Source of the DNA: JAPPHA01 sp965221575
Lineage (GTDB): Bacteria; Pseudomonadota; Alphaproteobacteria; Rhodobacterales; Rhodobacteraceae
Length of the DNA: 64,000 bases
Direction: 5' to 3'
Assembly (NCBI GenBank): GCA_965221575.1
Contig: CBDCSM010000013.1
Location: 310,001-374,000, forward strand
Notes under the pieces: generated by a model
The model's database searches: none
Told to the model about the DNA's origin: nothing
The model's input: the letters and a program-made list of their open reading frames with translations, nothing else
Shown: positions 16,645-25,350 of the stretch, one piece after another
Layout: every line of letters starts with the position of its first letter
Position numbering within the stretch: the stretch's first letter is position 1
Translations under genes and position numbers: made by a program

Positions 16645-18012
16645 ATGCCGCTCAATGTTCTCCTTTTCCTCACGGATGATCATGGAAAATGGGCGCTGGG
16701 TTCGTCGCGCAACGACCGCATCCAGGCACCAAACCTCGACTACCTGGCCGATACTGGCACGGTCATGGAAAACGCCTTCACCCCGACACCCGTGTGTTCT
16801 CCAGCCCGTGCCTGTTTGCTGACGGGACGCACTGCATCGCAGCACGGAATCCACGACTATCTCGACAATCTGCCAGGTCACTTTCGGCGCGATTGGCTTG
16901 ACGAACAAGTGACGCTTCCGGAACTGCTGCAGGACGCGGGCTATGAAACCGGTCTCGTCGGCAAATGGCACCTGGGCAACGACGACAAAAGCGCAAGGGG
17001 GTTCGATTCCTGGGGAGCGCTCGCGGGTGACTACCCGATCGACGCGACCGGTCCGGCCCGCTATTGCGTCAACGGTGAGCTAAAGACGATCACGGGATCG
17101 AAAGCGTCGATCATTACCGATGGAGCGGTCAGATTCCTGAAGAATCGCGACAGGGATCGCCCCTTTTTCCTGTTCGTCGGCCATGTTTCCACCCACAGCC
17201 CCTGGGAAGGCCATCCGAAGAGGTTGGTCGCGCGCTACGCATCGCTCGACTTTGCCGAGGTGCCACAGCACGAAACATACCCGTTTGGCGAACAGAACCT
17301 GGAATCACGACATCTCATCGATCGCGCCAACCCGCGTGCCGCCCTCGCGCAGTACTACGCATCGGTGACCTCGATCGATGAAGGAGTCGGACGACTGATG
17401 GATACACTCGACGCGGAAGGGTTGGGTGACGAGACGGTCATCATTTACACATCGGATCATGGGTTGAATTGCGGCCATCACGGAATCTGGGGAAAGGGCA
17501 ACGGAACGTTGCCCCTGAACATGGTGGACGAGAGCATCAGGATTCCCATGATCCTCAATGGCCCCAGTATCGGTAAAGGCCAGGTACGCGGTGAATTTGT
17601 CGACCACCTGGACCTTTTTTCGACGATCGTCGACTTTGCAGGGCTGCAACATCCAAGCGACATCGATTACGCCGGAACGTCGTTCCGGCACGTTCTCGCC
17701 GGGGACAGCGCGAAAAACTGGAGGCACATGCAATTCTGCGAGTACGGCAACGTGCAAATGGTCCGCGACAGCCGCTACAAACTAGTCATTTGGCATGATA
17801 CGGGCAAACAGCGGCTTTTCGATTTGCACGACGACCCGCGGGAGGAACGTGATCTCGCAATAATGCCGGAACACGCAAAACGTTGCGAAGACATGCTGAA
17901 CCGACTGCGGGATTACTATGACCGCTTCAGTCTGCTTGATTTGTCGGGCGTTCGCCCGGGAGGGCCGGAGACAACCAACATCACGTCTCCCTGGAGTCGC
18001 GGGGCACGTTAG
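16645..18012 (+). CDS. Sulfatase (type I, formylglycine-dependent), transporter-linked
   Basis: The 455-residue protein has the sulfatase N-terminal FLTDDHGKWALG metal-binding segment, then CSPAR with Cys51 as the predicted formylglycine residue. A central YTSDHGLNCGHHG motif carries metal ligands. No signal peptide is apparent, so it probably acts in the cytoplasm on a substrate imported by the upstream ABC system. ATG 16645 is one base past the permease stop; upstream in-frame starts would overlap that gene. It differs clearly from the divergent sulfatase at 11654-13111. Confidence 0.92.
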   Translation: MPLNVLLFLTDDHGKWALGSSRNDRIQAPNLDYLADTGTVMENAFTPTPVCSPARACLLTGRTASQHGIHDYLDNLPGHFRRDWLDEQVTLPELLQDAGYETGLVGKWHLGNDDKSARGFDSWGALAGDYPIDATGPARYCVNGELKTITGSKASIITDGAVRFLKNRDRDRPFFLFVGHVSTHSPWEGHPKRLVARYASLDFAEVPQHETYPFGEQNLESRHLIDRANPRAALAQYYASVTSIDEGVGRLMDTLDAEGLGDETVIIYTSDHGLNCGHHGIWGKGNGTLPLNMVDESIRIPMILNGPSIGKGQVRGEFVDHLDLFSTIVDFAGLQHPSDIDYAGTSFRHVLAGDSAKNWRHMQFCEYGNVQMVRDSRYKLVIWHDTGKQRLFDLHDDPREERDLAIMPEHAKRCEDMLNRLRDYYDRFSLLDLSGVRPGGPETTNITSPWSRGAR

Positions 18013-18068
18013 ATTCTGACGGTCTATTCTCCGGTTGCAACATCTGGAGACCGCCCGCTCATGGTTAA

Positions 18069-18410
18069 GTCATCACGCCCGGGGCAATTGAGATCGAGTA
18101 CCCTGCCCTCCTCGATGCGCCCGCGCAAATCCTGCGCGCTTACCCACCAGAAACCGTCGTTGCCGAGATAACGAAAGCGATCGTCTCTCTCGGTGTCGCG
18201 AACAGCCTCATGAAGGATTTCCATGACCTGTGGTCTATCGCGCAGTCATATGTGCTCGAATGTGGCAACCTGGCCGACGCCTTCAAGCAATCCTTCGAGC
18301 GACGCAAATCCTCCTTGCCGGAAAAAGTGCCCATTGGGCTCAGCGAATGTATTGCCCTTGAGAGAGAAGCCTGTGGCGGGCTTTCCCCGCGTATGGCCGG
18401 CTCGAAGTAA
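18069..18410 (+). pseudogene. 5'-truncated AbiEii-type nucleotidyltransferase toxin remnant
   Basis: From 18069 one frame reads through the family signature IEYPALLDAPAQILRAYPPE, then TVVAE..AIVSLGVANSLMKDFHDLWSIA and a LADAFKQSFERRKSSLP segment. This matches the C-terminal half of AbiEii/AbiGii nucleotidyltransferase toxins. A TAA at 18066-18068 closes the frame upstream, no N-terminal half or nucleotidyltransferase motif is found, and the end (after GLSE) no longer looks like the family. It is a dead fragment of an abortive-infection/toxin system; no AbiEi antitoxin was found. Confidence 0.75.
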
Positions 18411-19551
18411 CGCCTGTTTCACTCGTCCTGATCATCAATCAATGATCTACGCGACTTCCTGTAACCCGTACTGGCTGGCTCAGATGTTACGTCACGGTCT
18501 CCGGTTGGCCCTCGGACCTACGTGGAGACCCGTGATTACACAGTTGGCAACCGAATCGCCGAGGAACACAGGATCGACCGGGTCGCCAGGCTCACGGGCA
18601 ATGCCTGATATCAGGGTCCTCTCCGATCCGGCAAGCTGGCCGCCGGAAAAAAGTCAACGAAGGCCCGCCCAAATTCTCCGACGAGAACCGTTGCCCGGAC
18701 GACACTACGCTGCCGCCTTACCCTGTGGCCCTTTACGGATCGGTGCGGTTAGAACGGCAAGCCCAGAAATGTGCGGACGGTATGGATTCGGCACCAAATT
18801 CGTGCTGGTTCATATATCAAGGCGGGTCTTCTCGGTTATTCTCGAACAGAGGAATCAAACATTTTTTGTTAACTGCTCGCACCATTGTAAACTGCCGGTT
18901 TCCTGTCTGATGGGTTCTGTTCAAGCGTTTACCCCGAGATAATGACTGAGGCGATGGCGTTGTCCCATCCCGAGAGTACCCAACTTCCCCGCTGGGCGTA
19001 CCAGCGCGCCGGGACCGCACGGTTCAACCTGGAGGCAAGATCCCATAAGCCGCAGGGGCGGGAGAACGGTACGGCGCGCCCAACCCTGAATCAGGTCAGA
19101 GCGTTCGTACGCGTTGTCCATGCTCCGGTCGGTTGTCTGTTTCTCACGGAACTGTCGGATGAGTCCAATTCCGTCCAAGACCTCCGTGTTTTCAAAGGAC
19201 GGCCAACCGTGCGCACGAGGCCGAACCTGTAGGCCACGATATACATTTGCCAAGAGCGGCGGAGTTGGAACCATGATCTCGCCTTTCGCCGAGAATGTTT
19301 GACCTGAACTGATGCCTGAGCCTTTTCATCTAACAGGCCAACGATGCCGGTCCGCTCATCATGATCAGTGGTGTCGTCATCGAGTCTGACCATTTCGAGC
19401 CATCGCAACAAAATATTTGAACCCACGAGGAAAACCCACCTTTCCTGCACGTGGTAATTCAATGGTCAGGAAAGCCGCATATCACCGGGTCCGGTGTTTC
19501 ATTGCCGGTGACCGGATTCGCTTCGAAACGGCGAAATTGAGCGCGGTGTCT
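18411..19551. other. About 1.1 kb without a recognisable gene
   Basis: Several open frames of 60-240 codons occur, but their composition is rich in Arg, Pro and Ser and none resembles a known family. The stretch lies between the AbiEii remnant and the DeoR regulator, and part of it is A+T-richer than the neighbourhood (about 18830-18900). It probably consists of heavily decayed accessory DNA. Confidence 0.5.
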
Positions 19552-19578
19552 GTTTATGTGTGAATTTCACACATAAAC
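19552..19578. promoter_or_regulatory. 27-bp near-perfect palindrome, operator of the DeoR-type gene
   Basis: GTTTATGTGTGAA and TTCACACATAAAC form arms of 13 bases around a single central base. It lies 53 bp upstream of the likely ATG of the DeoR-family gene. Size, symmetry and position fit an autoregulatory operator. It would also overlap or abut the promoter of anything co-transcribed with that gene. Confidence 0.75.
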
Positions 19579-19631
19579 ATCCAAAAAAGACTAGACTTTC
19601 CCAAAATCGTCTTTATCGTGTTGGAAAATGC

Positions 19632-20480
19632 ATGAAAAAAAGTGAAATGGTGGAAAGCACCGGTCGAGATGATACGACTCATCGTGCGATAGAGATCCTT
19701 GAAATCCTTCACCGGCTTAACGGCTCTGCACGGACCACCCATCTCGCGGACGCTATGGGGGTGTCGGAGGAGACTGTTCGCAGGACAGTCAAGAAGCTAT
19801 CGAAGAAAGGGATCGTTGCCCGGGTACACGGTGGAGTTTACCTAACGGGAGAGGTACAGGAACCGAGTTTTTTTTACCGCATCGGCAAGCGATCCCGGGA
19901 AAAACGGCGGATTGCCAAGGCAGCCGCATCGCTTGTCGGGGACGGGAATTCACTTTTTCTGGATGTTGGGTCGACAACTAACTTCGTGGCGGCCGCACTG
20001 GCATCGCTGTCCGGAATACAGGTCGTCACTAACTCTGTGAATGTCGCGAAGTCCCTGATGCAGCAGAATGGCAACCGCGTGCACTTCGCGGGCGGCGAAC
20101 TGCAGATGGACAAGTGCGGAACTTTTGGGCGCGAAACCCTCAGCTTCATTGATCGTTTCTTTTTTGATGTCGCGATACTGAGTGCCGACGCGTTCGACAT
20201 GGAACACGGGTTTTTGCTGCAGGACCCTTCGGAGGCGGACGTGGCCAACGCCGTCATCAGAAAAACCCGAAAAACGGTTTTCGTCGTCGACCAGACCAAG
20301 TTCTCCCTGACCGCGCCAATGATTTCGGGAGGCCCCGGAAACGTTGACTTCCTGGTGACTGATGCAGACTTGCCAATTCCGGTTTCCGAAGCCTTGAACC
20401 GGTGGGGGACCAAGGTGATCGTCGCATCCGACGATGGACGGGTGGACCGATTGGGGACTTCCATCCGCGCGGTCGGATAA
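19632..20480 (+). CDS. DeoR/GlpR-family transcriptional regulator
   Basis: About 282 residues. The N-terminal HTH covers AIEILEILHRLNGSARTTHL and ADAMGVSEETVRRTVKKL, with the DeoR-type RVHGGVYL linker. The DeoRC sensor domain follows, with LFLDVGSTTNFVAAAL, VVTNSVNVA and the KTVFVVDQTKFSLTAP element. This domain normally binds a phosphorylated sugar. ATG 19632 is chosen because it is downstream of the palindrome; the frame is open further up to 19560. No sugar-catabolic gene is adjacent; the next genes are Na/Pi cotransporters, so its regulon is unclear. Confidence 0.9.
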   Translation: MKKSEMVESTGRDDTTHRAIEILEILHRLNGSARTTHLADAMGVSEETVRRTVKKLSKKGIVARVHGGVYLTGEVQEPSFFYRIGKRSREKRRIAKAAASLVGDGNSLFLDVGSTTNFVAAALASLSGIQVVTNSVNVAKSLMQQNGNRVHFAGGELQMDKCGTFGRETLSFIDRFFFDVAILSADAFDMEHGFLLQDPSEADVANAVIRKTRKTVFVVDQTKFSLTAPMISGGPGNVDFLVTDADLPIPVSEALNRWGTKVIVASDDGRVDRLGTSIRAVG

Positions 20481-20509
20481 GGGACAGGTCCACCGGTGTC
20501 GGAAAACTC

Positions 20510-20821
20510 ATGAGCACGATTTCTCTGGCGCTGAACCTGACCGGCGCAGTGATGCTGCTGCTCTTCGGTGTCCACTTAGTACGGAGCGGAGTCGAGAGGT
20601 CGCCGGGGTCATCGTTTCGACGTCTCGCGCTTAGTAACCGCGTGAACTTCATTCAGACTTCCGGCGCGGGTGTCTTTCTGGCGGTTGCATGGCAAAGTTG
20701 GTCTAAACGGACCGAAGCTGCATATATTGACATCTTGAAGACGGTCAATCACCTCCGGACAATCACGTATCCTCACCATCCCAGATACCGGCCGACACGA
20801 CCTCCGGCCAGAGTGTACTGA
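20510..20821 (+). pseudogene. Na/Pi cotransporter remnant with internal deletion
   Basis: The N-terminus (SLALNLTGAVMLLLFGVHLV then RSGVERSPGSSFRRL and GAGVFLAVAWQSW) is that of a NptA/PNaS-family protein at its first helices. It then jumps in frame to EAAYIDILKTVNHLRTITYP, which resembles the extreme C-terminal tail of the same family. So roughly the middle 400 or more residues are missing in frame. It cannot encode a transporter. An intact family member follows immediately. Confidence 0.7.
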
Positions 20822-20895
20822 GAGAGATGGCTTCAAAGGGTGGCAGCGCCTTGTGGGCATCGACCGCTGCGGACAGGCGCCGGGGGAATGGGACC

Positions 20896-22680
20896 ATGAC
20901 CGGTCGCATGCTGGCAGGTTGCCGACGAACGGGCGTGCGCGTCGCGCTCGGAATGGGGCTCGGCATCGCGCTCTGGATGCTCGCGACGCCGGGCTCCGCC
21001 GCCACCGGCGGTGCGGGTCTCGACTGGACCCAGATGCTCATACCGCTCACCGGGGGGCTGGCCCTGTTCCTGTTCGGAATGGAACAGATGGGAGAATCCC
21101 TCAAGGTCGTCGCTGGCGAAAGGATGCGCCAGATTCTCGGCACGCTGACGACCAACAGGTTCATGGGCCTGGTCACGGGGACCGTGGTCACCGCCATCAT
21201 ACAGTCGTCCTCGGTCACCACGGTGATGCTGGTGGGGTTCGTGACCGCGAACCTGATGTCGCTGTCGCAGGCTATCGGCGTGATCCTCGGTGCCGACATC
21301 GGGACCACAATCACCGCGCAAATCGTCGCGTTTCCGGTCAAGAAGTACGCGCTGCTGTTGGTCGCGGCCGGATTCCTGATGACCTTCACGAGCAAGAAGG
21401 AGGACATCAGGCAGTACGGGGTCCTGGTCATGGGTCTCGGCCTGATCTTTTTCGGCATGGCGGTCATGAGCGGCGCGATGACGCCGCTCAGAAGCTACGA
21501 GCCCTTCATCGCCCTCATGCAAAACGTCTCCAACCCTCTGATCGGGATCCTGGTATCGACCGCGTTCACCGCCCTCGTCCAGTCATCGTCGGCGACCATG
21601 GGCATCGTCATCGTGCTCGCATCGCAGGGCCTGATCTCCCTGGAAGGCGGTATCGCGCTTGCCCTCGGCGCCAACATCGGCACCTGTGCCACCGCCGGCC
21701 TGGCCGCTATCGGCAAGCCGCGCGAAGCGGTCCGTGTGGCCGTGGCCCACGTCACCTTCAAAGTCGTCGGAGTGCTGCTCATCGTCTGGTTCATTCCGCC
21801 ATTCGCCGAATTGGTGCGCAACATCTCGCCGGCCGCCGAACACCTGACCGGCATGGACCGGCTGGCCGCCGATACTCCACGCCAGGTCGCCAACGCCCAC
21901 ACTCTGTTCAACGTGGGCATCGCCTTCCTGTTCCTGCCGTTTGCGGAAGTGTTCGCCAGGTTCTGCCAGTGGGTGGTGCCCGACCGACCGCTCACCGAGG
22001 CCGAAGAACTCGACGCCCAGTGCGAGCCGAAGTACCTGGACGAGGTGCTTCTGAACACGCCCGCCCTGGCGCTGGAACGCGCACAACTGGAGATCGGTCG
22101 GCTCGGAGACCGGGTCAACGACATGTACGACTCGTTCCTCGAACCCACGTTCGCCCACGACACCGCCCGGTTGAAGGAAATCGCCGAGATGGATGTCGAC
22201 GTCGACATGCTGCACGCCCGGATCGTCACCTACCTGGGGCAGATCAGCTCGGGAGAACTGGCCCGCAAAGAGACGGATGCGCTGCTCCGGCTGTTACAGG
22301 CGGCCAACCAGATCGAGCACGTAGGCGATCTCATCGAGACCAACCTGGTCGGTCTCGGGCAGAAGCTGGCCGAGGACGGCGTTGCCGTCAGCGAGGCGAC
22401 TGCGGACACCATCCGCGACTACCACGGAAAGGTCGGCGATGCGTTGCGCGGGTCGACCGATGCGTTGCGCGAGACCGACAAGAAGCTCGCACGCAAGGTG
22501 CGAAGGATGAAACCGGAGATGGCGGAGATGTCCCAGAACACGGTCCGCAACGCGCTCGATCACCTGGTGGCGGACGAACCGAGCCGGCTGACGGCCTATA
22601 CGAGAGAGATGGAGCTGATCGCGAACCTTACCCGCATCTTTCGCCTCAGCCGCCGTCTTGCCGGGCTGGTGGCGCCCTGA
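20896..22680 (+). CDS. Na/Pi cotransporter family protein with PhoU-like C-terminus
   Basis: About 594 residues. After a signal-like N-terminus it has the two family repeats marked by QSSS motifs (AIIQSSSVTTVM and ALVQSSSATMGI) and GADIGTT/GANIGTC, typical of NptA/PNaS sodium-phosphate symporters. The C-terminal 200 residues are hydrophilic and helical with PhoU-like features (AANQIEHVGDLIETNL). It imports or exports phosphate across the inner membrane. The frame is open to ATG 20827; ATG 20896 is preferred because it is preceded by GGGGGA and gives a coherent signal-like segment. Confidence 0.92.
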   Translation: MTGRMLAGCRRTGVRVALGMGLGIALWMLATPGSAATGGAGLDWTQMLIPLTGGLALFLFGMEQMGESLKVVAGERMRQILGTLTTNRFMGLVTGTVVTAIIQSSSVTTVMLVGFVTANLMSLSQAIGVILGADIGTTITAQIVAFPVKKYALLLVAAGFLMTFTSKKEDIRQYGVLVMGLGLIFFGMAVMSGAMTPLRSYEPFIALMQNVSNPLIGILVSTAFTALVQSSSATMGIVIVLASQGLISLEGGIALALGANIGTCATAGLAAIGKPREAVRVAVAHVTFKVVGVLLIVWFIPPFAELVRNISPAAEHLTGMDRLAADTPRQVANAHTLFNVGIAFLFLPFAEVFARFCQWVVPDRPLTEAEELDAQCEPKYLDEVLLNTPALALERAQLEIGRLGDRVNDMYDSFLEPTFAHDTARLKEIAEMDVDVDMLHARIVTYLGQISSGELARKETDALLRLLQAANQIEHVGDLIETNLVGLGQKLAEDGVAVSEATADTIRDYHGKVGDALRGSTDALRETDKKLARKVRRMKPEMAEMSQNTVRNALDHLVADEPSRLTAYTREMELIANLTRIFRLSRRLAGLVAP

Positions 22681-22750
22681 ACGGCGGGCCGGACGCGAGC
22701 ATTCGAGCAAACATGCGGCCGGGGCGGCCGGCGAGCGGAACGGCTCAGTC

Positions 22751-23076
22751 TTAGTCGATGGCCCGGACCGAAGCCTCGCGGATGTGCCGGTGCAACGTAT
22801 CCCTGACCGCCAGCACCTCGGCATACCCCTGCTTTACGACGTTGCCGACGCTGACGATACCGACGAACGCGCCCTATCCACGACGGGGAAATGGTGGATA
22901 CGTCCAGCGAACATCTCCCCAATGAACTGGCCGATCGACGAATCCGGCGTTCAGGGCTGAACTTTGCGCGTCATGAGGGCCAAGACGGGATCCGCAAGAA
23001 CCTCGGCACCCCGGCCGGCAACCCCGCGTACGATGTCTCGTTCCGAGATGATGCTCGCCATCCGGCCGTCTGCCAC
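22751..23076 (-). pseudogene. CBS-domain protein, frameshifted and N-terminally truncated
   Basis: Three successive frames give one CBS-pair protein: DGRMASIISERDIVRGVAGR with GAEVLADPVLALMTRKVQP, then TPDSSIGQFIGEMFAGRIHHF, then GAFVGIVSVGNVVKQGYAEV through RDTLHRHIREASVRAID and a stop at 22751-22753. A stop after KVQP and a frameshift after FPVVD break it. The N-terminal third is missing: homology ends at about 23076, exactly where the DUF4338 fragment begins on the other strand. Confidence 0.8.
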
Positions 23077-23078
23077 GG

Positions 23079-23374
23079 TTCCTCATCCTTTCGTGGATTC
23101 ACATCCCGAACCTGGCGGTCCACATCCTTGTAATCATCCGCGGGAGGCTGTTCGAAAACTGGAGCGTGCGCTACAACCTCGCACCCGTGCTCTGCGAGAC
23201 CTTCGTCCAGATCCCGCCCTACACTGGAACACTCTACAAGGCATCAGGATGGATCAACGTCGGAACCACAAAGGGACGGGACGCGACGACCGGTACAAAA
23301 AGTGCGAAAAACCGAAAAAGGACATCTGTCTCTGCCCGCTCAGAAAAGACCGGAAAAGAACCCTCAACAAGTGA
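23079..23374 (+). pseudogene. DUF4338 (DruA-like) protein fragment
   Basis: From 23079 the frame reads FLILSWIHIPNLAVHIL, then LFENWSVRYNLAPVLCETFV and YTGTLYKASGWINVGTTKGR. After a frameshift near 23280 it continues as GRDDRYKKCEKPKKDICLC and PLRKDRKRTLNK. This is the C-terminal half of DUF4338, the family of the Druantia protein DruA and of many transposon-linked proteins. The N-terminal half is absent and a frameshift is present. Its abrupt start against the CBS pseudogene suggests an insertion or recombination joint. Confidence 0.78.
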
Positions 23375-23813
23375 AAACCACCCCACCCCCCTAACAATTG
23401 CGTTCCACGGCTGGCCTGCCGCCGCCACGTTCGTTCCCGGCAAGAAGACAATTGTCAGACCACGTAAGGCATCGCGGAACAGCTTCATCCTGAGAGGCCG
23501 GCAACCGGCGGCTCCCGGAGGACACCGCGAGGCCCCGCTGTTATCGCCGGTCCCATGGCCGAAGACGAGATCGACAAAGAGGATGAAGCCGGGTCACCCG
23601 GCCGGACCGGGCAAATCGAGGCACGCCGGGATTGAGCGGAATCCGCTATAGCGCGACAAACTGGATGGCAGGTGGCGCAGCACGGAGCCTCGGCAACGGA
23701 AGATCTACCGGGCACTCGGTCTTGAACCAGAGCCCGGGAAGACGCGGAGGATGGTTGCCTGATGGGTGGGTGATTTCATATGGGGTGTGGCCTGTAGTGC
23801 CATAACCGACGTT
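23375..23813. other. Intergenic stretch without recognisable gene
   Basis: No coding sequence, RNA or clear repeat was recognised. Open frames here are short and of atypical composition. It separates the DUF4338 fragment from the VapC remnant and is probably decayed accessory DNA. Confidence 0.45.
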
Positions 23814-24163
23814 TCAGTCGGCACAAGCCTCTGAAAAACAATCACCTTTTTTTGGAAACGTTAAACTTGGGTAAGGACCATTGGGCGTGCTCGTAGCTTC
23901 CAGGCCCGCCCGGATCTCGCCGTATCTGACCTCTGACGGTTGCTCCAGCGCAAGCAACTGTTTGCTTCCCAGAATTACTTCGATCTGCACACTCAACACC
24001 GGGAAACTTTTCCTGGCGCCACCATATCGCAACTCAGCGGCCGCTATGACACTGACGCAAATGGCGTCTGATCCGATTTCCGTGTTACGGCTGGCAACCA
24101 TACCATGCGAATTGCGGGCAGTTCGGACACGATTTTGGTGTCCAGCTTATAGAGTCTGTTCAC
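23814..24163 (-). pseudogene. vapC: VapC-type PIN-domain toxin, frameshifted and 3'-truncated
   Basis: Starting at GTG 24163 the frame gives NRLYKLDTKIVSEL, the PIN N-terminus LDTNIVSEL with Asn changed to Lys. A one-base deletion then shifts it to RNSHGMVASRNTEIGSD, AICVSVIAAAELRYGGARKS (conserved acidic AAELRYG) and YGEIRAGLEATSTPNGP. Homology stops there; the last third, with the C-terminal acidic residues, is replaced by unrelated sequence. It is therefore an inactive ribonuclease toxin. It starts 11 bases after the vapB remnant, the usual vapB-vapC order. Confidence 0.8.
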
Positions 24164-24174
24164 AATTCGATGGC

Positions 24175-24394
24175 CTACATCGGAAAAAGGATGTCATCGA
24201 CATCCGGAAACAGGTCTTCCAGTTAAAACGGTTCCAGCCCGGCCAGAACTTCCAGACGGTCCTTGCGCTGCAGAGGTTCGATGATGAGACGATCACCATC
24301 CCGGAAAATCATCACGCGGTCGCCGGAGAGCAAAGTCAGCTGGTATGCGTACCGCTTGGCTCTTGTAGTTTCTGAAGAGTTTGGCCTGACGCGC
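24175..24394 (-). pseudogene. vapB: VapB-type antitoxin, frameshifted with a premature stop
   Basis: AKLFRNYKSQAVRIPADFAL is the AbrB/MazE-like DNA-binding part of VapB. A one-base shift then leads into GDRVMIFRDGDRLIIEPLQR and LEVLAGLEPF. After an in-frame TAA, LEDLFPDVDDILFPM completes the toxin-binding tail before TAG at 24175-24177. The original ATG also seems lost. Two lesions in the antitoxin and at least two in the toxin indicate a long-dead module. Confidence 0.78.
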
Positions 24395-24785
24395 GAACCG
24401 GTGCCGTCAGATGTGGCAGGCATCGCCGTCAGATGTCGTAGAACTTTCGTCATATGTCACGGGATTCCCCGTCAAATACGTAGGAATCTCTACCGACGGG
24501 AATGGCAGGTCTGAAACGTATTTCCCATCATGTAGTGGCGTTGTTCAGTCCTGTGTTTTCTTGTGCAGCCGAACTCCCGCGCACAAAACACTGATCCCGA
24601 CCAGCCGGGAACCCGGCACGGTTCACGGCACAGAACCTGTTGCCGGCCCTCCACCAGCGGCCTGAGCCGGACCGCGCGGCTCACGCCAGAACGCCGTGGC
24701 ATGAGAATCAAATGGATTGGTCGAAAATTGATACTGCTAACAAATCAGTCCGGAAACCGATCGTCCCACCCGCCTGCCCTGCCCC

Positions 24786-25101
24786 ATCACGAGCTTTCGT
24801 TGCGAGTTCGACGAACTCCTGCTCACGGTCGGCGTGTCATCCTGCGTCGCTCCACTGGCCACGCCGTCGCACGCTCCAGTTTCTGCGTCGTCGTGATCAA
24901 CTCTCATTACCTCAAGAAGAAGTGGCACCAACGGGAACTGCCCAGCCTCCCAGACCGCACAAACGTTGAAATCAAGGCGATCCTTCCCGTCCTGCGCAAC
25001 ACTACCACCAAACAACTACGCGCCCGCTCGCCGATGCCTGTCGTCCGAATCTTTACTTGTCGAGCAATGGGATCGACCGGGTCGTCGACGATCTTGGCTG
25101 A
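24786..25101 (+). pseudogene. TIR-domain protein fragment, several frameshifts
   Basis: Pieces in different frames assemble into a TIR domain: FRCEFDELLLTVG, then LRRS and AVARSSFCVVVINSHYLKKK, then WHQRELPSL and AILPVLRNTT, and finally LSSNGIDRVVDDLG with TGA at 25099-25101. This matches bacterial TIR proteins from the WYDEFxLxVG box to the C-terminal helix. The start of the domain (FISHASEDK region) is not visible. Bacterial TIR domains are often NAD-consuming defence effectors; this copy cannot be functional. Confidence 0.72.
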
Positions 25102-25331
25102 AGACTGCTGCCTGAACCTTGACCACTGAAACCTGATGAACATCGACCAGCCAATACATCCGCCTGATTGACAGGTGCACAGATGTGACCGTCAACTGCA
25201 TCGAATTACTATCGGCAACGAGGCACACGAACTGACAGACGCACGACAAACCGGATGACGCGGCCGGACTGGAAAACAGGAAATATTTTTCTCCGCCCTT
25301 GAAGATTGTGTTCGACATCCCATCTATGTTA
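25102..25331. other. Leader region before DUF2852 gene
   Basis: No gene recognised. The A+T-rich end (about 25280-25350) holds the palindrome listed next and presumably the promoter of the DUF2852 gene. Confidence 0.45.
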
Positions 25332-25350
25332 ATGTAAATCACATTTACAT
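25332..25350. promoter_or_regulatory. Palindromic operator candidate upstream of DUF2852 gene
   Basis: ATGTAAATCACATTTACAT has perfect 8-bp arms around CAC. The outer sequence CTATGT (25324-25329) also pairs with ACATAG (25347-25352). It lies 19 bp before the ATG at 25370, so a bound repressor would block expression. The regulator is unknown. Confidence 0.6.

Noticed and set aside
11654..18012. Choline-O-sulfate utilisation (bet-type) cluster
   Set aside because: There are no choline or betaine dehydrogenase genes and no BetI; the importer is NitT/TauT-type, so the substrate is left open.
18510..18610. Possible transposase fragment near the AbiEii remnant
   Set aside because: A short frame with VETRDYTVGNRIAEEHRI looks protein-like, but it could not be matched to a transposase or other family, so it was not annotated.
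18223..18942. 239-codon open frame on the plus strand
   Set aside because: It overlaps the AbiEii remnant in another frame, is rich in Arg, Pro and Ser, and has no family resemblance. The AbiEii frame is the real homology.
20853..22754. 633-codon plus-strand frame inside the Na/Pi gene
   Set aside because: It is a GC-driven shadow, Arg/His-rich throughout. The real frame has two QSSS transporter motifs and the PhoU-like domain.
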